This document shows, piece after piece, positions 40,701 to 49,129 of a DNA stretch of 64,000 bases (position 1 is its first letter; the number at the start of each line of letters is the position of its first letter). The DNA lies in contig JOAA01000009.1 of assembly GCA_000720375.1 (NCBI GenBank), positions 62,001 to 126,000 on the forward strand. The letters are read 5' to 3'. The notes under the pieces were generated by a model. The model searched no databases. It was not told the origin of the DNA and saw only the letters and a list, made by a program, of their open reading frames with translations. The stretch is from Rhodococcus rhodnii (lineage in GTDB: Bacteria; Actinomycetota; Actinomycetes; Mycobacteriales; Pseudonocardiaceae). The translations under genes and the position numbers were made by a program.

Positions 40701-41034
40701 GTTCCTGATCGTGGACGACTACGAACTGCTGACAGCGCAGGAGAACAACCCGCTCGCGCCGCTACGGGAATTCGTGCCCGTCGCCAAGGACGTCGGCCTG
40801 CACGTGATCGTCGCGAGCCGTCCCGTGGCCCCGGCGCGGGCTTCGTTCGATCCGATCATCGGCATCCTCAAGGAGTTCGCCAGCCCAGGCGTCGTGCTCA
40901 GCGTGCCGGAGGATCAGGGTCCGCAGATGGGCAACTACCGCCCCACGCCCCTCCCGCCCGGCCGCGGCACGATGATCAGCCGCAGTGGGCAGCAAGGCTT
41001 GCAGCTGACGTGGACTCCGGACATTCAGCGGTAG
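37795..41034 (+). CDS. Caspase-like domain fused to EccC/FtsK-type triple ATPase
   Basis: 1079 residues from a GTG behind GGGGAGG. Residues 1-205 are a caspase-like (C14) domain: VALLVATTEYIDPNLRG, nucleophile candidate C132 in KVVLLDCAIGD, and an exact EF-hand loop DKDGDGQISASE (171-182). The usual GHG histidine is replaced (TGCP, C83). Three EccC-type ATPase domains follow. D1 (about 250-480) has lost Walker A (GSLFDSGTT for GATGSGKSE) and Walker B (VNEF for VDEF). D2 has GAAGSGKST (about 602) and FLVVDGW; D3 has GAGESGKT (about 877) and LFLIVDDYE. No transmembrane helices, unlike membrane EccC. No ESX genes are adjacent. The fusion order is clear; its role is unknown. Confidence 0.85.
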   Translation: MTGRRVALLVATTEYIDPNLRGHSAPPGDGRRLRELLLDPDVGGYDEVVLLANESKSGIERELERLLRDRAPEDTVLLHLTGCPVWNAYGQLFFATAGTDAVQPWSTALSAMVLGYMLAECQAKSKVVLLDCAIGDQPFLNDYLGTSAFLISATNRLTATVVRALDTGAADKDGDGQISASELHDFITAELPDEGTQGCVSQVEPNIVIAKARTRTVELAAPPQPVEPGGQPDLLDLLGISSPATFDVQHAWRRRPENERYRVPIGVDESGQPVVVDIKNAAMGGMGPHGLCFGSLFDSGTTDFVRTFVLGLAATHSSQILNFVIADLDSGAAFQELANLPHVAALLTDLGDDLLLVDRLMDALAGEMSRRQELLRAAGNFKSFWDYEQARESGADLDPMPALVIVVNEFAGLLTAKPALGPVFVALGRLGKTLGLHMLLVAKVMDQGSLRALDGFLSYRIGLRMSSVEQSRVVLGLPDAHELPADAGAAYLKHDVGTLVRFTTATVTGNVDDWPRFDLVVRKMLGQGPPAHEIWLPPLDGPCSLDVLMPPLHVTDRGLCPQNTQWLGQLQTPVGVVDKPFEQRRDLLWADFSGAAGHAAVVGAAGSGKSTLLRTLLVSMALTQTPLEAQFHCLDLGAGTLASVGELPHVGSVASAADRDLVQRIVTELVSLAGDRERRFREQGIESMAEFRERKRQGRITDDPFGDVFLVVDGWQAFRQEFPALEGPVVTLVAQGLAYGVHVIVSAERWADIPPATKDLLGTKFELRLDDPAESEVDSRLAVNVPMGRPGFGLSQQKLHFVGALPRIDGSASADDVDAGVQDALDKTRQHWRGPVPPLARPEPYTAKSRTIQIGVTDSQAPVSIDFDAEPHFMVFGAGESGKTNVLRTIVRGIMQLYTPEDAVIMLVDYRRSMLGYIDTQHLLAYAFSPPQLADMAADVVASLRKRLPGPNVRQEQVKDRSWWKGPELFLIVDDYELLTAQENNPLAPLREFVPVAKDVGLHVIVASRPVAPARASFDPIIGILKEFASPGVVLSVPEDQGPQMGNYRPTPLPPGRGTMISRSGQQGLQLTWTPDIQR

Positions 41035-43081
41035 TCACCGCCGGAGGCTCGCGATGAGGCGTTCCATTTCCGGTGCTGCACGGTCATTCATCCGCTGATA
41101 CAGCTCAAGGGAACGCGTGAACCGCCGGATTGCCTTGGCGGTTTCGCCCATCGTGACCAAGGCCCTGCCCAGGCCAGCCCACGCCTGTGCTTCATGCCGG
41201 AGGTTGCCGCTCGTGCGCGCGAGTCGCATCGCGATCAGATGACAGCGCTTCGCCATGAGCGGATCGTTGTGCCGAACGGTGAGGCCGAGCTCGTTCAGTG
41301 CGCTCGCCTGGCCTCGGATGTCTCCCAGTTCGACGTAAACCTCCAGTGCCTGTCCCAACCGGGCGCTCGCACGGTTCGGTTTCCGTCGCGACGATCGACG
41401 ATGGCGGCGGCGAGCGCGGTTTCGTACAGCGCGATCGCCTGGTGCCTGTTGCCGTGGCGAACGAGGTACCGGCTGAGGAGATGGCTGAGCCTGGCTGACG
41501 CCGAAGCGTGCATTGACGCCGCGTGTTCGATCGTCGCGACCAGGTTGGGCAGTTCGGTGTCCAGCCATGCCACCGCTTCGGCCCGAGTTGACATGCGTGG
41601 GCTCGGGGCGGCCGGTTGCTGACCGCGGACCAGGTCATCGGCCTGCCTCGCGACGTCCACGTAGTACTCAAGCAGCCGGTTCGTCGCGTCCGCGGTGGTG
41701 TCTTCGGTGGGCAGCCCGCGTGCGTAGTCCCGAAGCAGGTCATGCAGCCGATATCGGCCACGGACGTGTTCGTCGATGAGGTGGTCGTCGTAGAGGGCGT
41801 CCAGTCCGTGATGCGCTTCGTCAGGGGGCACGCCCGCCAGCGCCGCCGCGACTCCAGCGTCGAAGTCGATCCCAGGATGGGTCCCTAGGCTGAGGAACAG
41901 CCATTTCAGCTCGTCAGGCAATGTCGCGTACGACAGGTCGAAAGCCGCCCCGACAGCGACGTTCTCGGCTCGGATCGCCCTCGATCGATCCTTGGCCATG
42001 GCCAGCTCGCCGAGCAGGTCCTCGACAGTCCACTTCGGACGGTTGCGGAGCCGTCCGGCCGACAGCCGGATGGCCAGCGGCAGATAGCCGGTCTGCCGGA
42101 CGAGTTCGCCGACCGCGGCAGGCTCGGCCGAGGTGATCCCCGAGACGCGGACGAACAGTTCGGCCGCCTCGGCGGGAGGCAGTGTCTCCAAAGGCATCGT
42201 GGCTCCATCCAAAGCGGCCAGCCTGCGCCGTGTCGTGATCACCACACGGCACCGGGACGACCCAGGCAGCAGCGGCCGGACCTGGCCGTGGCTCCCCGCG
42301 TCGTCCAGCACGATCAAGATCCGCCGTCCCGCGACTCTGCTGCGCCACATGGCGGCGCGTTCGTCAAGGCGATCGGGAACTGCCTGCGCCTCAACGCCGA
42401 TCGCGCGCAGCAGCGCCTCGACCGCGTCCGCGGGTGCGACTGGTGACTGACCGGCGGTGTGCGCGTGCAGCTGGAAGGAACAGTTGGCCATCTGGGAAGC
42501 GGTTGGCCAATCGGTGGGCGACGTGGACCGCGAGCGTCGTTTTGCCCACGCCCCGCCATCCCATCGATCGAGACGACCGGGGCGACACCGTTGGTCACGG
42601 AGTCGATCAGCCCTTCCAGCTCCCTGTGTCTGCCCGTGAACATGGCGTTGTCGGACGGCAGGGTTCGTGCGACTGCGAGCGCTGAGTTCGGCAGCTGCCG
42701 GGAGGTCCGTTCGAGCTGTCGTTCCAGCTCGGCGTGTCTACGCTGCCACGACATCAGATCGGCGGACATGGGCGGCAGTGGGCGTTTCGGCACCGACGCG
42801 GCGGCGAAGGCCGCGCACGCCATGACGAACTGCGCCACCATCTCCCAGTCGGGCGCCTTGGTGATCTTGGCGTTGAGCATGTCGGACAACGTCGAAACAC
42901 CGGGTTCCCGGGGCATGGCACGGCGCAGTGCGGACAGTGGTGGCTGCCCGGCGACCCGCCGCAGCTCGCGCAGGGACGCGCAGAAGTCAGTCAAAGGCGC
43001 GGTGGTCAACCGGGCGCGAGCCATCCGCAAGAACTGCCCCGAAGTCATCCGACATTCGCGCACTGCCCGGCATGAGAACAT
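41035..43081 (-). pseudogene. STAND NTPase (HTH-NB-ARC-wH-TPR) broken by three frameshifts
   Basis: One ~680-residue regulator is spread over three frames. Start: XRE-like HTH (LRELRRVAGQPPLSALRR, STLSDMLN) and a linker to VVSIDGMAG. An extra base in the CCCC run at 42551-42554 moves to RGVGKTTLAVHVAHRLANRF (P-loop). An extra base near 42471-42474 moves to QLHAHTAG...RILIVLDDAG (Walker B), TTRRRLAAL (sensor) and LPLAIRLSAGRLR (GLPL). A third shift near 41371-41382 moves to the TPR end (RLGQALEVYVELGDIRGQAS). The start may be the ATG at 43048. Residues read correctly across every break, so either the gene died recently or the sequence has indel errors. Confidence 0.75.
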
Positions 43082-43241
43082 CGACCTATCGGGGCATCCT
43101 CACCGTCAGCACACTGAACGCCTGGACTTCGCGTGGGTGGTCGTTTTGCTCGTCCACGTCGGCGTCATCTGGTTGCAGCACCCCGGCTGGCGGAAGGCGG
43201 CCCTCGACATCCTGCGCCACCTGTTCGGTGGCCGGCTTGAC

Positions 43242-44711
43242 CTAGCGGTAGACCGTGAGGGCGGCGGGCTGGGCGCTGAACCGGAACATGGTTCCCAACG
43301 GGCCGACTTCGCCGTCGGTGGCGATCCTGATCGGCCTGCCGTACACCGTCACGTCCAGCTCGGACACTTCCAAATGCCGGTACGTCTTGCTGCGGTGCAA
43401 CGCACCCAGCACGGCGCCGAACACGAACCGCAGCCGTGAGAACGGGACGTCCGCGCGGATGTAGCGGACGTCCATCAAGCCCTTGTCCAGTTCCAGCCGG
43501 GTCGTGGGGGCGAAGCCCTTCGGCCGGTAGGACCCGTTGCCGACGAACACCATCCAGACCAGGTGTCGTTCGTGGTTGATGGTCAGGTGCAGCGGCGCCG
43601 ACTTGGCCAGCACCCGGACGAGCGCGATCGCCCCGGCAGGCCACTTGCCCCAGCGGCGGGTGAGCTTTTCGCGCAGCCGCACCATGTCCGGGTAGCCGCC
43701 GAGGCTCGCCGTGTTGAGGAACCAGCGCGGCGGATGTTCGTCGACGTCGACGCGGCTGAGGTCGACGCGGGCGCCGTCGCCGATCGCCAACGCGTCGGCC
43801 ACGCTCTGGATGCCGTCAATCCCGACATCGCGGGCGAAATGGTTCAACGTTCCCGCGGGCACGAGCACCAACGGCAGGTGGCGTTCGGCGGCGACCGCCG
43901 ACACCGCGGCGACAGTGCCGTCGCCGCCCGCCACACCCAGGGCTTTCGGCGGTATTTCGGCCTCGTCGATCGTCTTGTGCAAGTGCTCGATCAGGTTGTC
44001 GCCCTCGGGGTAGACCACCGTCGCCTTCGGCCAGTACGCCTGGATCTCCTCGGTCGGATCGTTGCCGTCGATGCCCGAACCCGGGTTCACGAGTACGAGT
44101 ACGCCCTCGCCGTTCTCGAGCGCCGGTAACGCCGAATGCGGGTGCGCGCTCGCGGGCTCGTCCGCACCGAGCGGCCACCAACGGCGGGTGGCCAGGCCCG
44201 CGGCGACGCCGATGGCAGCGCCCGCGGCCACGTCCGTCGGCCAGTGCACACCGGTGTGGACGCGCGAATATGCAACCGCTGCCGCCAACGGCAGCACGGC
44301 GACGCCGAGCACCGGGCTCTCCATCGTCAACGCTGTCGTGAACGCCATCGCGGACGCCGAATGTCCCGACGGGAACGATGAGGACGTCGGCCGCTTGGTC
44401 AGCCGCCGGTATGTGGGCAACAACTCAGCGGCGGGTCTACGCCGTGGAAACAGTTGCTTGCCGATCAGGTTCGCGCTGAAGCTCGCGAAGCCGATCGCGA
44501 CCACTCCCCGTAACGCCGCCCGGCGTGTCTTGCCTTTCCGAAGGGCGAGAACACTGGCCACGCTGAACCACAACACGCCGTGGTTGGCCGATTTGGTCAA
44601 CCCTTTCAGCGCACGGTCGACTCTGCTCTCCGGCAGCTCGGCACTGCGGCGGACAAGGGTTTTGTCCATCTGGCCTGCGTCGCGCAGCGATCTTCGAACA
44701 CGTCGGAACAC
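43242..44711 (-). CDS. PAP2 phosphatase-diacylglycerol kinase fusion
   Basis: About 489 residues from a GTG at 44711 (TACCGT seven bases upstream); an in-frame ATG at 44798 would extend it. N-terminal PAP2 membrane phosphatase with the three motifs KQLFPRRRP, SSFPSGHSASA and SRVHTGVHWPTD; C-terminal diacylglycerol-kinase catalytic domain with VNPGSGIDG, VAGGDGTVAAVSAVA and VPAGTLNHFARD. The combination suggests enzymes that dephosphorylate and phosphorylate lipids such as phosphatidate/diacylglycerol at the membrane. Lies on the opposite strand between the STAND gene and pafA. Confidence 0.92.
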   Translation of the reverse strand: MFRRVRRSLRDAGQMDKTLVRRSAELPESRVDRALKGLTKSANHGVLWFSVASVLALRKGKTRRAALRGVVAIGFASFSANLIGKQLFPRRRPAAELLPTYRRLTKRPTSSSFPSGHSASAMAFTTALTMESPVLGVAVLPLAAAVAYSRVHTGVHWPTDVAAGAAIGVAAGLATRRWWPLGADEPASAHPHSALPALENGEGVLVLVNPGSGIDGNDPTEEIQAYWPKATVVYPEGDNLIEHLHKTIDEAEIPPKALGVAGGDGTVAAVSAVAAERHLPLVLVPAGTLNHFARDVGIDGIQSVADALAIGDGARVDLSRVDVDEHPPRWFLNTASLGGYPDMVRLREKLTRRWGKWPAGAIALVRVLAKSAPLHLTINHERHLVWMVFVGNGSYRPKGFAPTTRLELDKGLMDVRYIRADVPFSRLRFVFGAVLGALHRSKTYRHLEVSELDVTVYGRPIRIATDGEVGPLGTMFRFSAQPAALTVYR

Positions 44712-44832
44712 ACTGTGAACGGTAGCGACAGAGCCGTTCCGGCGCCGATCGGATGTCTCATTTCGGGTAGTTGACCTATGTCGCCCCGAACGGCGCACGG
44801 TAGTCAGCGCCGAGACCGCCTAGGCTAAAGGG

Positions 44833-46191
44833 ATGCAGCGGCGGATCTTCGGCATCGAAACCGAGTTCGGTGTGACCTGCACCTTTCACGGGCAGCGCAG
44901 GCTGAGCCCGGACGAGGTGGCCAGGTACCTGTTCCGGCGGGTCGTGTCGTGGGGGCGTTCATCGAACGTCTTCCTGCGCAACGGCTCGCGCCTCTACTTG
45001 GACGTCGGGTCGCATCCGGAGTACGCCACGGCCGAGTGCGACGACCTGGTACAGCTGGTCACGCACGACAAGGCCGGTGAGCGGATCCTGGAGGATCTGC
45101 TGGTCGACGCCGAGCGTCGGCTGGCCGACGAAGGCATCGGCGGCGACATCTTCCTGTTCAAGAACAACACCGACTCGGCCGGCAACTCGTACGGCTGCCA
45201 CGAGAACTACTGCGTCACGCGGGTAGGCGAATTCTCCCGGATCGCCGACGTGCTGTTGCCGTTCCTGGTGACCCGCCAGCTGATCTGTGGCGCGGGCAAG
45301 GTCCTGCAGACGCCGCGAGGCGCGGTGTACTGCCTGTCCCAGCGAGCGGAACACATCTGGGAAGGCGTATCGAGCGCGACGACCAGGTCACGCCCGATCA
45401 TCAACACCCGCGACGAGCCACACGCGGACGCCGAGCGCTACCGCAGGCTGCACGTGATCGTCGGCGACTCGAACATGTCCGAGTCGACCACACTTCTGAA
45501 GGTCGGCAGCGCCAACCTCGTACTGGAGATGATCGAGGAAGGCATCCAGTTCCGGGACTTCAGCCTGGACAACCCGATCCGCGCGATCCGTGAGATCAGC
45601 CACGACCTGACCGGCCGCCGCCTGGTCCGCCTGGCAGGCGGCCGCGAGGCATCGGCGTTGGACATCCAACGCGAGTACTACAACAAGGCCGTGGAGCACG
45701 TCGAACGCCGCGGCGCCGACCCCGTCGCACAGCGAGTGATCGAACTGTGGGGCCGAACCCTCGACGCGGTGGAGCAAGAAGACCTCAGCAAGATCGACCG
45801 CGAGATCGACTGGGCGATCAAGCACCGCCTGGTCGAGCGTTACCAGGCCAAGCACAACCTGGAACTCTCCAGCGCCCGCGTGGCCCAGCTGGACCTGGCG
45901 TACCACGACATCCGCCGCGGCAGGGGAATCTTCGACCTGCTGCAGCGTAAGGACCTGGTAGCCAGGGTGACCGACGACGGCGAAATCGAAGCAGCCAAGG
46001 ACACCCCACCCCAGACAACCCGGGCGAAGCTGCGCGGCGACTTCATCGCGGCGGCACAGGAAGCAGGCCGTGACTTCACAGTGGACTGGGTCCACCTGAA
46101 ACTGAACGACCAAGCCCAGCGCACAGTCCTGTGCAAGGACCCGTTCCGGGCCGTCGACGAGCGAGTCGAAAGGTTGATCGCCTCCCTGTAA
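44833..46191 (+). CDS. pafA: Pup ligase
   Basis: 452 residues. PafA activates Pup's C-terminal glutamate with ATP and links it to substrate lysines. Glutamine-synthetase-like fold: N-terminal [11 protein letters not shown] with the Mg/ATP-binding glutamates, [54 protein letters not shown] and the C-terminal [19 protein letters not shown] domain. TAGGCT six bases before the ATG and no ribosome site indicate a leaderless mRNA, as for dop. Separated from prcA by 7 kb of accessory genes. Confidence 0.97.
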   Translation: MQRRIFGIETEFGVTCTFHGQRRLSPDEVARYLFRRVVSWGRSSNVFLRNGSRLYLDVGSHPEYATAECDDLVQLVTHDKAGERILEDLLVDAERRLADEGIGGDIFLFKNNTDSAGNSYGCHENYCVTRVGEFSRIADVLLPFLVTRQLICGAGKVLQTPRGAVYCLSQRAEHIWEGVSSATTRSRPIINTRDEPHADAERYRRLHVIVGDSNMSESTTLLKVGSANLVLEMIEEGIQFRDFSLDNPIRAIREISHDLTGRRLVRLAGGREASALDIQREYYNKAVEHVERRGADPVAQRVIELWGRTLDAVEQEDLSKIDREIDWAIKHRLVERYQAKHNLELSSARVAQLDLAYHDIRRGRGIFDLLQRKDLVARVTDDGEIEAAKDTPPQTTRAKLRGDFIAAAQEAGRDFTVDWVHLKLNDQAQRTVLCKDPFRAVDERVERLIASL

Positions 46192-46231
46192 GCGAGGCCG
46201 TGTCCACCTTTCCAGTACACCGTGTCGACCA

Positions 46232-46289
46232 TTCCGGCACCGTGAAATCCCCGCACGAGCATCTCGGCGGAGATTTCACGGTGCCGGAA
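46232..46289. repeat. 18-bp perfect inverted repeat downstream of pafA
   Basis: TTCCGGCACCGTGAAATC (46232-46249) pairs with GATTTCACGGTGCCGGAA (46272-46289) across 22 bp. Outside it, GTGTCCACCTTT (46200-46211) pairs with AAAGGTGGACAC (46310-46321), giving nested arms of about 120 bp in total. It may terminate pafA (41 bp after the stop) but looks like a repeat element. Confidence 0.7.
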
Positions 46290-46321
46290 AGTGCATTTCA
46301 GGGTGTCGCAAAGGTGGACAC
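46286..46321. repeat. 36-bp direct repeat, copy 1
   Basis: Begins GGAAAGTGCATTTCAGGGTG and ends in AAAGGTGGACAC. It differs from copy 2 (46485-46520) at one base, T in GTGTCGC versus C in GTGCCGC. Confidence 0.8.
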
Positions 46322-46397
46322 GAAGGTGCTCGGCCGGGGAGCGGCGGTGGCGAAGGGCCGTTGGGTAGGGCGGGGTTGCGGTTGGCGAGGCGGCCGG

Positions 46398-46437
46398 GTT
46401 GCCGGAGCTCAGTTGGAGTTGCCGGGGCTCAGTTGGC
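46398..46437. repeat. Two tandem 20-bp repeats
   Basis: GTTGCCGGAGCTCAGTTGGA is followed immediately by GTTGCCGGGGCTCAGTTGGC, two mismatches in 20. Confidence 0.7.
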
Positions 46438-46484
46438 TGGGTCGGGACTGCGGAACGCGGTTGGTGAAGTGGTCCCGGTGTGTT

Positions 46485-46520
46485 GGAAAGTGCATTTCAG
46501 GGTGCCGCAAAGGTGGACAC
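46485..46520. repeat. 36-bp direct repeat, copy 2
   Basis: Same unit as 46286-46321, 199 bp away, with one base change. Confidence 0.8.
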
Positions 46521-46578
46521 GGCGGGTGGGCAGGCTGGGAAATGAGCCTGAGGGTGGGGCATGAAAGGTGACCAGGGA

Positions 46579-46696
46579 GCGGCGCGATTTTGTGTGGAGG
46601 GGCGCCGCAAATAAGCTTGTCGGCGGGGCAGGGCCGCAGGCCTGCCCGCTTTCCCTGTCCTTTGCGGCGTAGAGGCTCCACACCAAATCGCGCCGC
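46579..46696. repeat. 118-bp long inverted-repeat element
   Basis: Arms of 21 bp at 46579-46599 and 46676-46696 match with one mismatch (GCGGCGCGATTT/AAATCGCGCCGC and GTGTGGAG/CTCCACAC). Inside, CGCCGCAAA (46603-46611) pairs with TTTGCGGCG (46661-46669) and a GGGCAGG/CCTGCCC stem sits at the centre. It could be a MITE-like element, a structured RNA or a terminator. The rest of the 46192-46827 gap holds no convincing gene. Confidence 0.65.
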
Positions 46697-46827
46697 CCCA
46701 ACCCCCTGACGAGGGTTCTGAGAATTCAAGCGGAACTACTCCCAGCCACCCGCAAAGGCGACCTGACCTCAGCGGCGACCTAATCTCAGCGGCGACCTGA
46801 ACTACCCCGGCAACCCACGAAGGCGAC

Positions 46828-47034
46828 TCAGCGGCGAGGAGCGGCGTAATGAGCACGCTGGCGACGACCGCTCGGCCTCCGAGGTCCGGTTGGCACGTAC
46901 GAGGATCTGACGACCACGCAGGTCGAAGCCGTCGCCCGCACATACTCGACCTCAACCTCCGGATACGTCCGAGCATTGCGCCGGGCGGCGAGGAAAGCGA
47001 CAAGGCCGAGCACGAGCACGAGACAGATCCACAC
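46828..47034 (-). CDS. Possible small membrane protein
   Basis: 68 residues with an N-terminal hydrophobic helix (MWICLVLVLGLVAFLAARRN) and a basic C-terminus. GC at third positions is high but not decisive, and I recognise no family. It would be transcribed divergently from pafB. The overlapping plus-strand frame (46849-47043) has no hydrophobic or domain features and is less likely. Confidence 0.35.
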   Translation of the reverse strand: MWICLVLVLGLVAFLAARRNARTYPEVEVEYVRATASTCVVVRSSYVPTGPRRPSGRRQRAHYAAPRR

Positions 47035-47176
47035 GCGCAGTAGCCTGGATCACCGCGGCTCGTTTCGCGCTGGATGCCACCCGAACGTGTCACGAGTCGC
47101 GCCAACGGTCCCTTCGTACGGTCTCGTTGGCGCGTTGGGTGTCAGGCGCTCCTCGGGTGGCGTTAGGGTCGTCGTC

Positions 47177-48151
47177 GTGTCCATCGCCCGTGCGGAACGC
47201 CTCGTGAACCTGGTGCTCTGCTTGTTGTCCACCCGGCAGTTCCTGTCCGCTGACCGGATTCGCGCGATCGTGCCCGGATACGCCGACGCGCCGAACACCG
47301 AGGCCTTCTCCCGCATGTTCGAGCGGGACAAGACCGAGCTGCGGGAGCTGGGGATCCCGCTGGAGACCGGGCGCAACACCGGGTTCGACGGCTTCGACTC
47401 GGTCGACGGGTACCGCATCGCGCGCCGGGACTACGAGCTCGGCGACATCGATCTCGAGCCGGACGAGGCCGCGGCGGTCGCGCTCGCCTCGCGCCTGTGG
47501 GACTCGCCGGAGCTCACCGGGGCCGCGCACGGCGCGATCATCAAACTCCGGGCCGCCGGGGTTGACGTCGACCAGTCGTCGCCCGCGATCGTCGAGCCGA
47601 AGGTGCGCACGGCCGAGCCCGCGTTCAGCCCGTTGCTCGCCGCGGTCCAGGAAGGCAAAGCCGTCACGTTCTCCTACCGTCGCCCGAGCCCGGCCGAGCT
47701 CAAGGTGCGGACCATCGAGCCTTGGGGCGTGGTCTCCTGGCGCGGCCGCTGGTACGTCGTGGGCCACGACCGCGACCGCGACGCACCTCGCTGCTTCCGG
47801 CTGTCGCGCATCGTCGGTGACGTCACGCTCGTCGGTGAAGCCGGTGCCGTGCAACGCCCTGACAACATCAACCTGCTCGACTTCGTTGCCACCACGGGAA
47901 CCGAACCGGCCAGCACGTCGACGGCCAAGGTGTGGGTCGCGCAAGGCAAGGCGGCCGGTGTCCGGCGGCGTGCCAAAGTCCTTGGCAGCCGGGAGATCGG
48001 CGGCGTCAACGGCGACGAGGTCGAGTTGGAGCTGCGGTTCCCGGAGTCGGCCGCGTCGTGGCTGGCCGGGTTCGGCCCCGATGTCCTTGTCCTCGAACCG
48101 GAAGTGCTCCGCAAATCGGTGCACGAGCGGCTGCTGGAGGCGGCGAAATGA
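47177..48151 (+). CDS. pafB: WYL-domain regulator PafB
   Basis: 324 residues from the GTG at 47177; TAGGGT seven bases upstream gives a leaderless pattern. N-terminal winged helix (RLVNLVLCLLSTRQFLSADR), WYL domain (GKAVTFSYRRPS, TIEPWGVVSWRGRWYVVGHD, FRLSRI) and a C-terminal WCX extension. PafB and PafC form a heterodimer that activates the LexA-independent DNA-damage response in mycobacteria. The stop overlaps the pafC start (ATGA), coupling the two. Confidence 0.94.
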   Translation: MSIARAERLVNLVLCLLSTRQFLSADRIRAIVPGYADAPNTEAFSRMFERDKTELRELGIPLETGRNTGFDGFDSVDGYRIARRDYELGDIDLEPDEAAAVALASRLWDSPELTGAAHGAIIKLRAAGVDVDQSSPAIVEPKVRTAEPAFSPLLAAVQEGKAVTFSYRRPSPAELKVRTIEPWGVVSWRGRWYVVGHDRDRDAPRCFRLSRIVGDVTLVGEAGAVQRPDNINLLDFVATTGTEPASTSTAKVWVAQGKAAGVRRRAKVLGSREIGGVNGDEVELELRFPESAASWLAGFGPDVLVLEPEVLRKSVHERLLEAAK

Positions 48152-49110
48152 GCGACCGGCTGCCCAGGCTGCTCGCCCTGGTGCCGTACCTGCTGGCCAG
48201 GCCGGGCATCAAGGTCGAGGACGCGGCCGCCGACTTCGACGTGACCGAGAAGCAGCTGCGCAAGGACCTCGAGCTGCTGTGGATGTGCGGGCTGCCCGGC
48301 TACGGTCCCGGCGACCTGATCGACCTGTCCTTCGAAGGCGACACGATCACGGTCGCCTTCGACGCGGGCATGAGCCGTCCGCTGCGCTTGACCGGTGCCG
48401 AGGCGACGGCGTTGCTCGTGGCGCTCAGGGCGCTGGGGGAGACCCCGGGAGTCGTGGACGGTGAAGCCGTGCGGCGCGCGGTCGCGAAGATCGAAGCGGC
48501 TGCCGGCCTGGCCCAGCCCGCCGGTGTGGTGGTCGGTCTCGGTGTCCGGGAGGGCGAGGACACCGCGGAAGTGCGGCGAATCGTGCAAGCCGCCCTGACC
48601 GCGCAGAAAGCCCTGCGGATCACGTACTACACCGCGTCCAAGGACGAGATCACCGAGCGGACCGTCGACCCGATGCGGCTGCTGATCGTCGAAGGCCGCT
48701 CGTACCTCGAAGCCTGGTGTCGCCGCGCCGACGCGGTGCGCCTGTTCCGGCTCGACCGCATCGACGAGGTCACCCAGCTTACGGAGCCCGCTGCACCGCC
48801 GCCGTACGCCGAACCGACCGATGTCTCAAGTGGCCTGTTCACGCCACAGCCGGATCAGCTGGTCGCCACCCTGGTGCTGGAGCCGGACACCCGGTGGATC
48901 TCCGAGTACTACCCGGTGGAAAGCGTGGAAGAGCTCGAAGGCGGCCGGGTCCGGGTGCGCATGCGGTACTCGGATCGTGCCTGGATGGTGCGCCTCCTGC
49001 TGGGCCAGGGCGGCGAGGTGCACGTCGAATCCCCGCCCGATCTTGCTGACCAACTGAGGACACGTGCACGTCAGGCACTTGAACTAGCCAGCAACCTCGC
49101 GTCAACCTGA
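48148..49110 (+). CDS. pafC: WYL-domain regulator PafC
   Basis: 320 residues. Same architecture as PafB: N-terminal wHTH (DRLPRLLALVPYLLARPGIK, DVTEKQLRKDLELL), WYL domain (ALRITYYTASKDEI, RTVDPMRLLIVEGRSYLEAW, FRLDRI) and a C-terminal WCX domain (RWISEYYPVESVEEL). The ATG overlaps the pafB TGA. In mycobacteria PafBC binds single-stranded DNA through WYL and activates damage-response promoters; no such promoter was identified here. Confidence 0.94.
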   Translation: MSDRLPRLLALVPYLLARPGIKVEDAAADFDVTEKQLRKDLELLWMCGLPGYGPGDLIDLSFEGDTITVAFDAGMSRPLRLTGAEATALLVALRALGETPGVVDGEAVRRAVAKIEAAAGLAQPAGVVVGLGVREGEDTAEVRRIVQAALTAQKALRITYYTASKDEITERTVDPMRLLIVEGRSYLEAWCRRADAVRLFRLDRIDEVTQLTEPAAPPPYAEPTDVSSGLFTPQPDQLVATLVLEPDTRWISEYYPVESVEELEGGRVRVRMRYSDRAWMVRLLLGQGGEVHVESPPDLADQLRTRARQALELASNLAST

Positions 49111-49129
49111 GACCGATACGCTTCCGCTC

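Noticed and set aside
39333..41057. Second open frame on the same strand inside the EccC part
   Set aside because: Arg/Ala-rich out-of-frame reading with no motifs.
46192..46700. CRISPR array
   Set aside because: Repeats are few, unevenly spaced and in both orientations; no cas genes.
46849..47043. Plus-strand 64-residue frame in the pafA-pafB spacer
   Set aside because: No hydrophobic segment, motif or ribosome site; the opposite frame is a better but still weak candidate.
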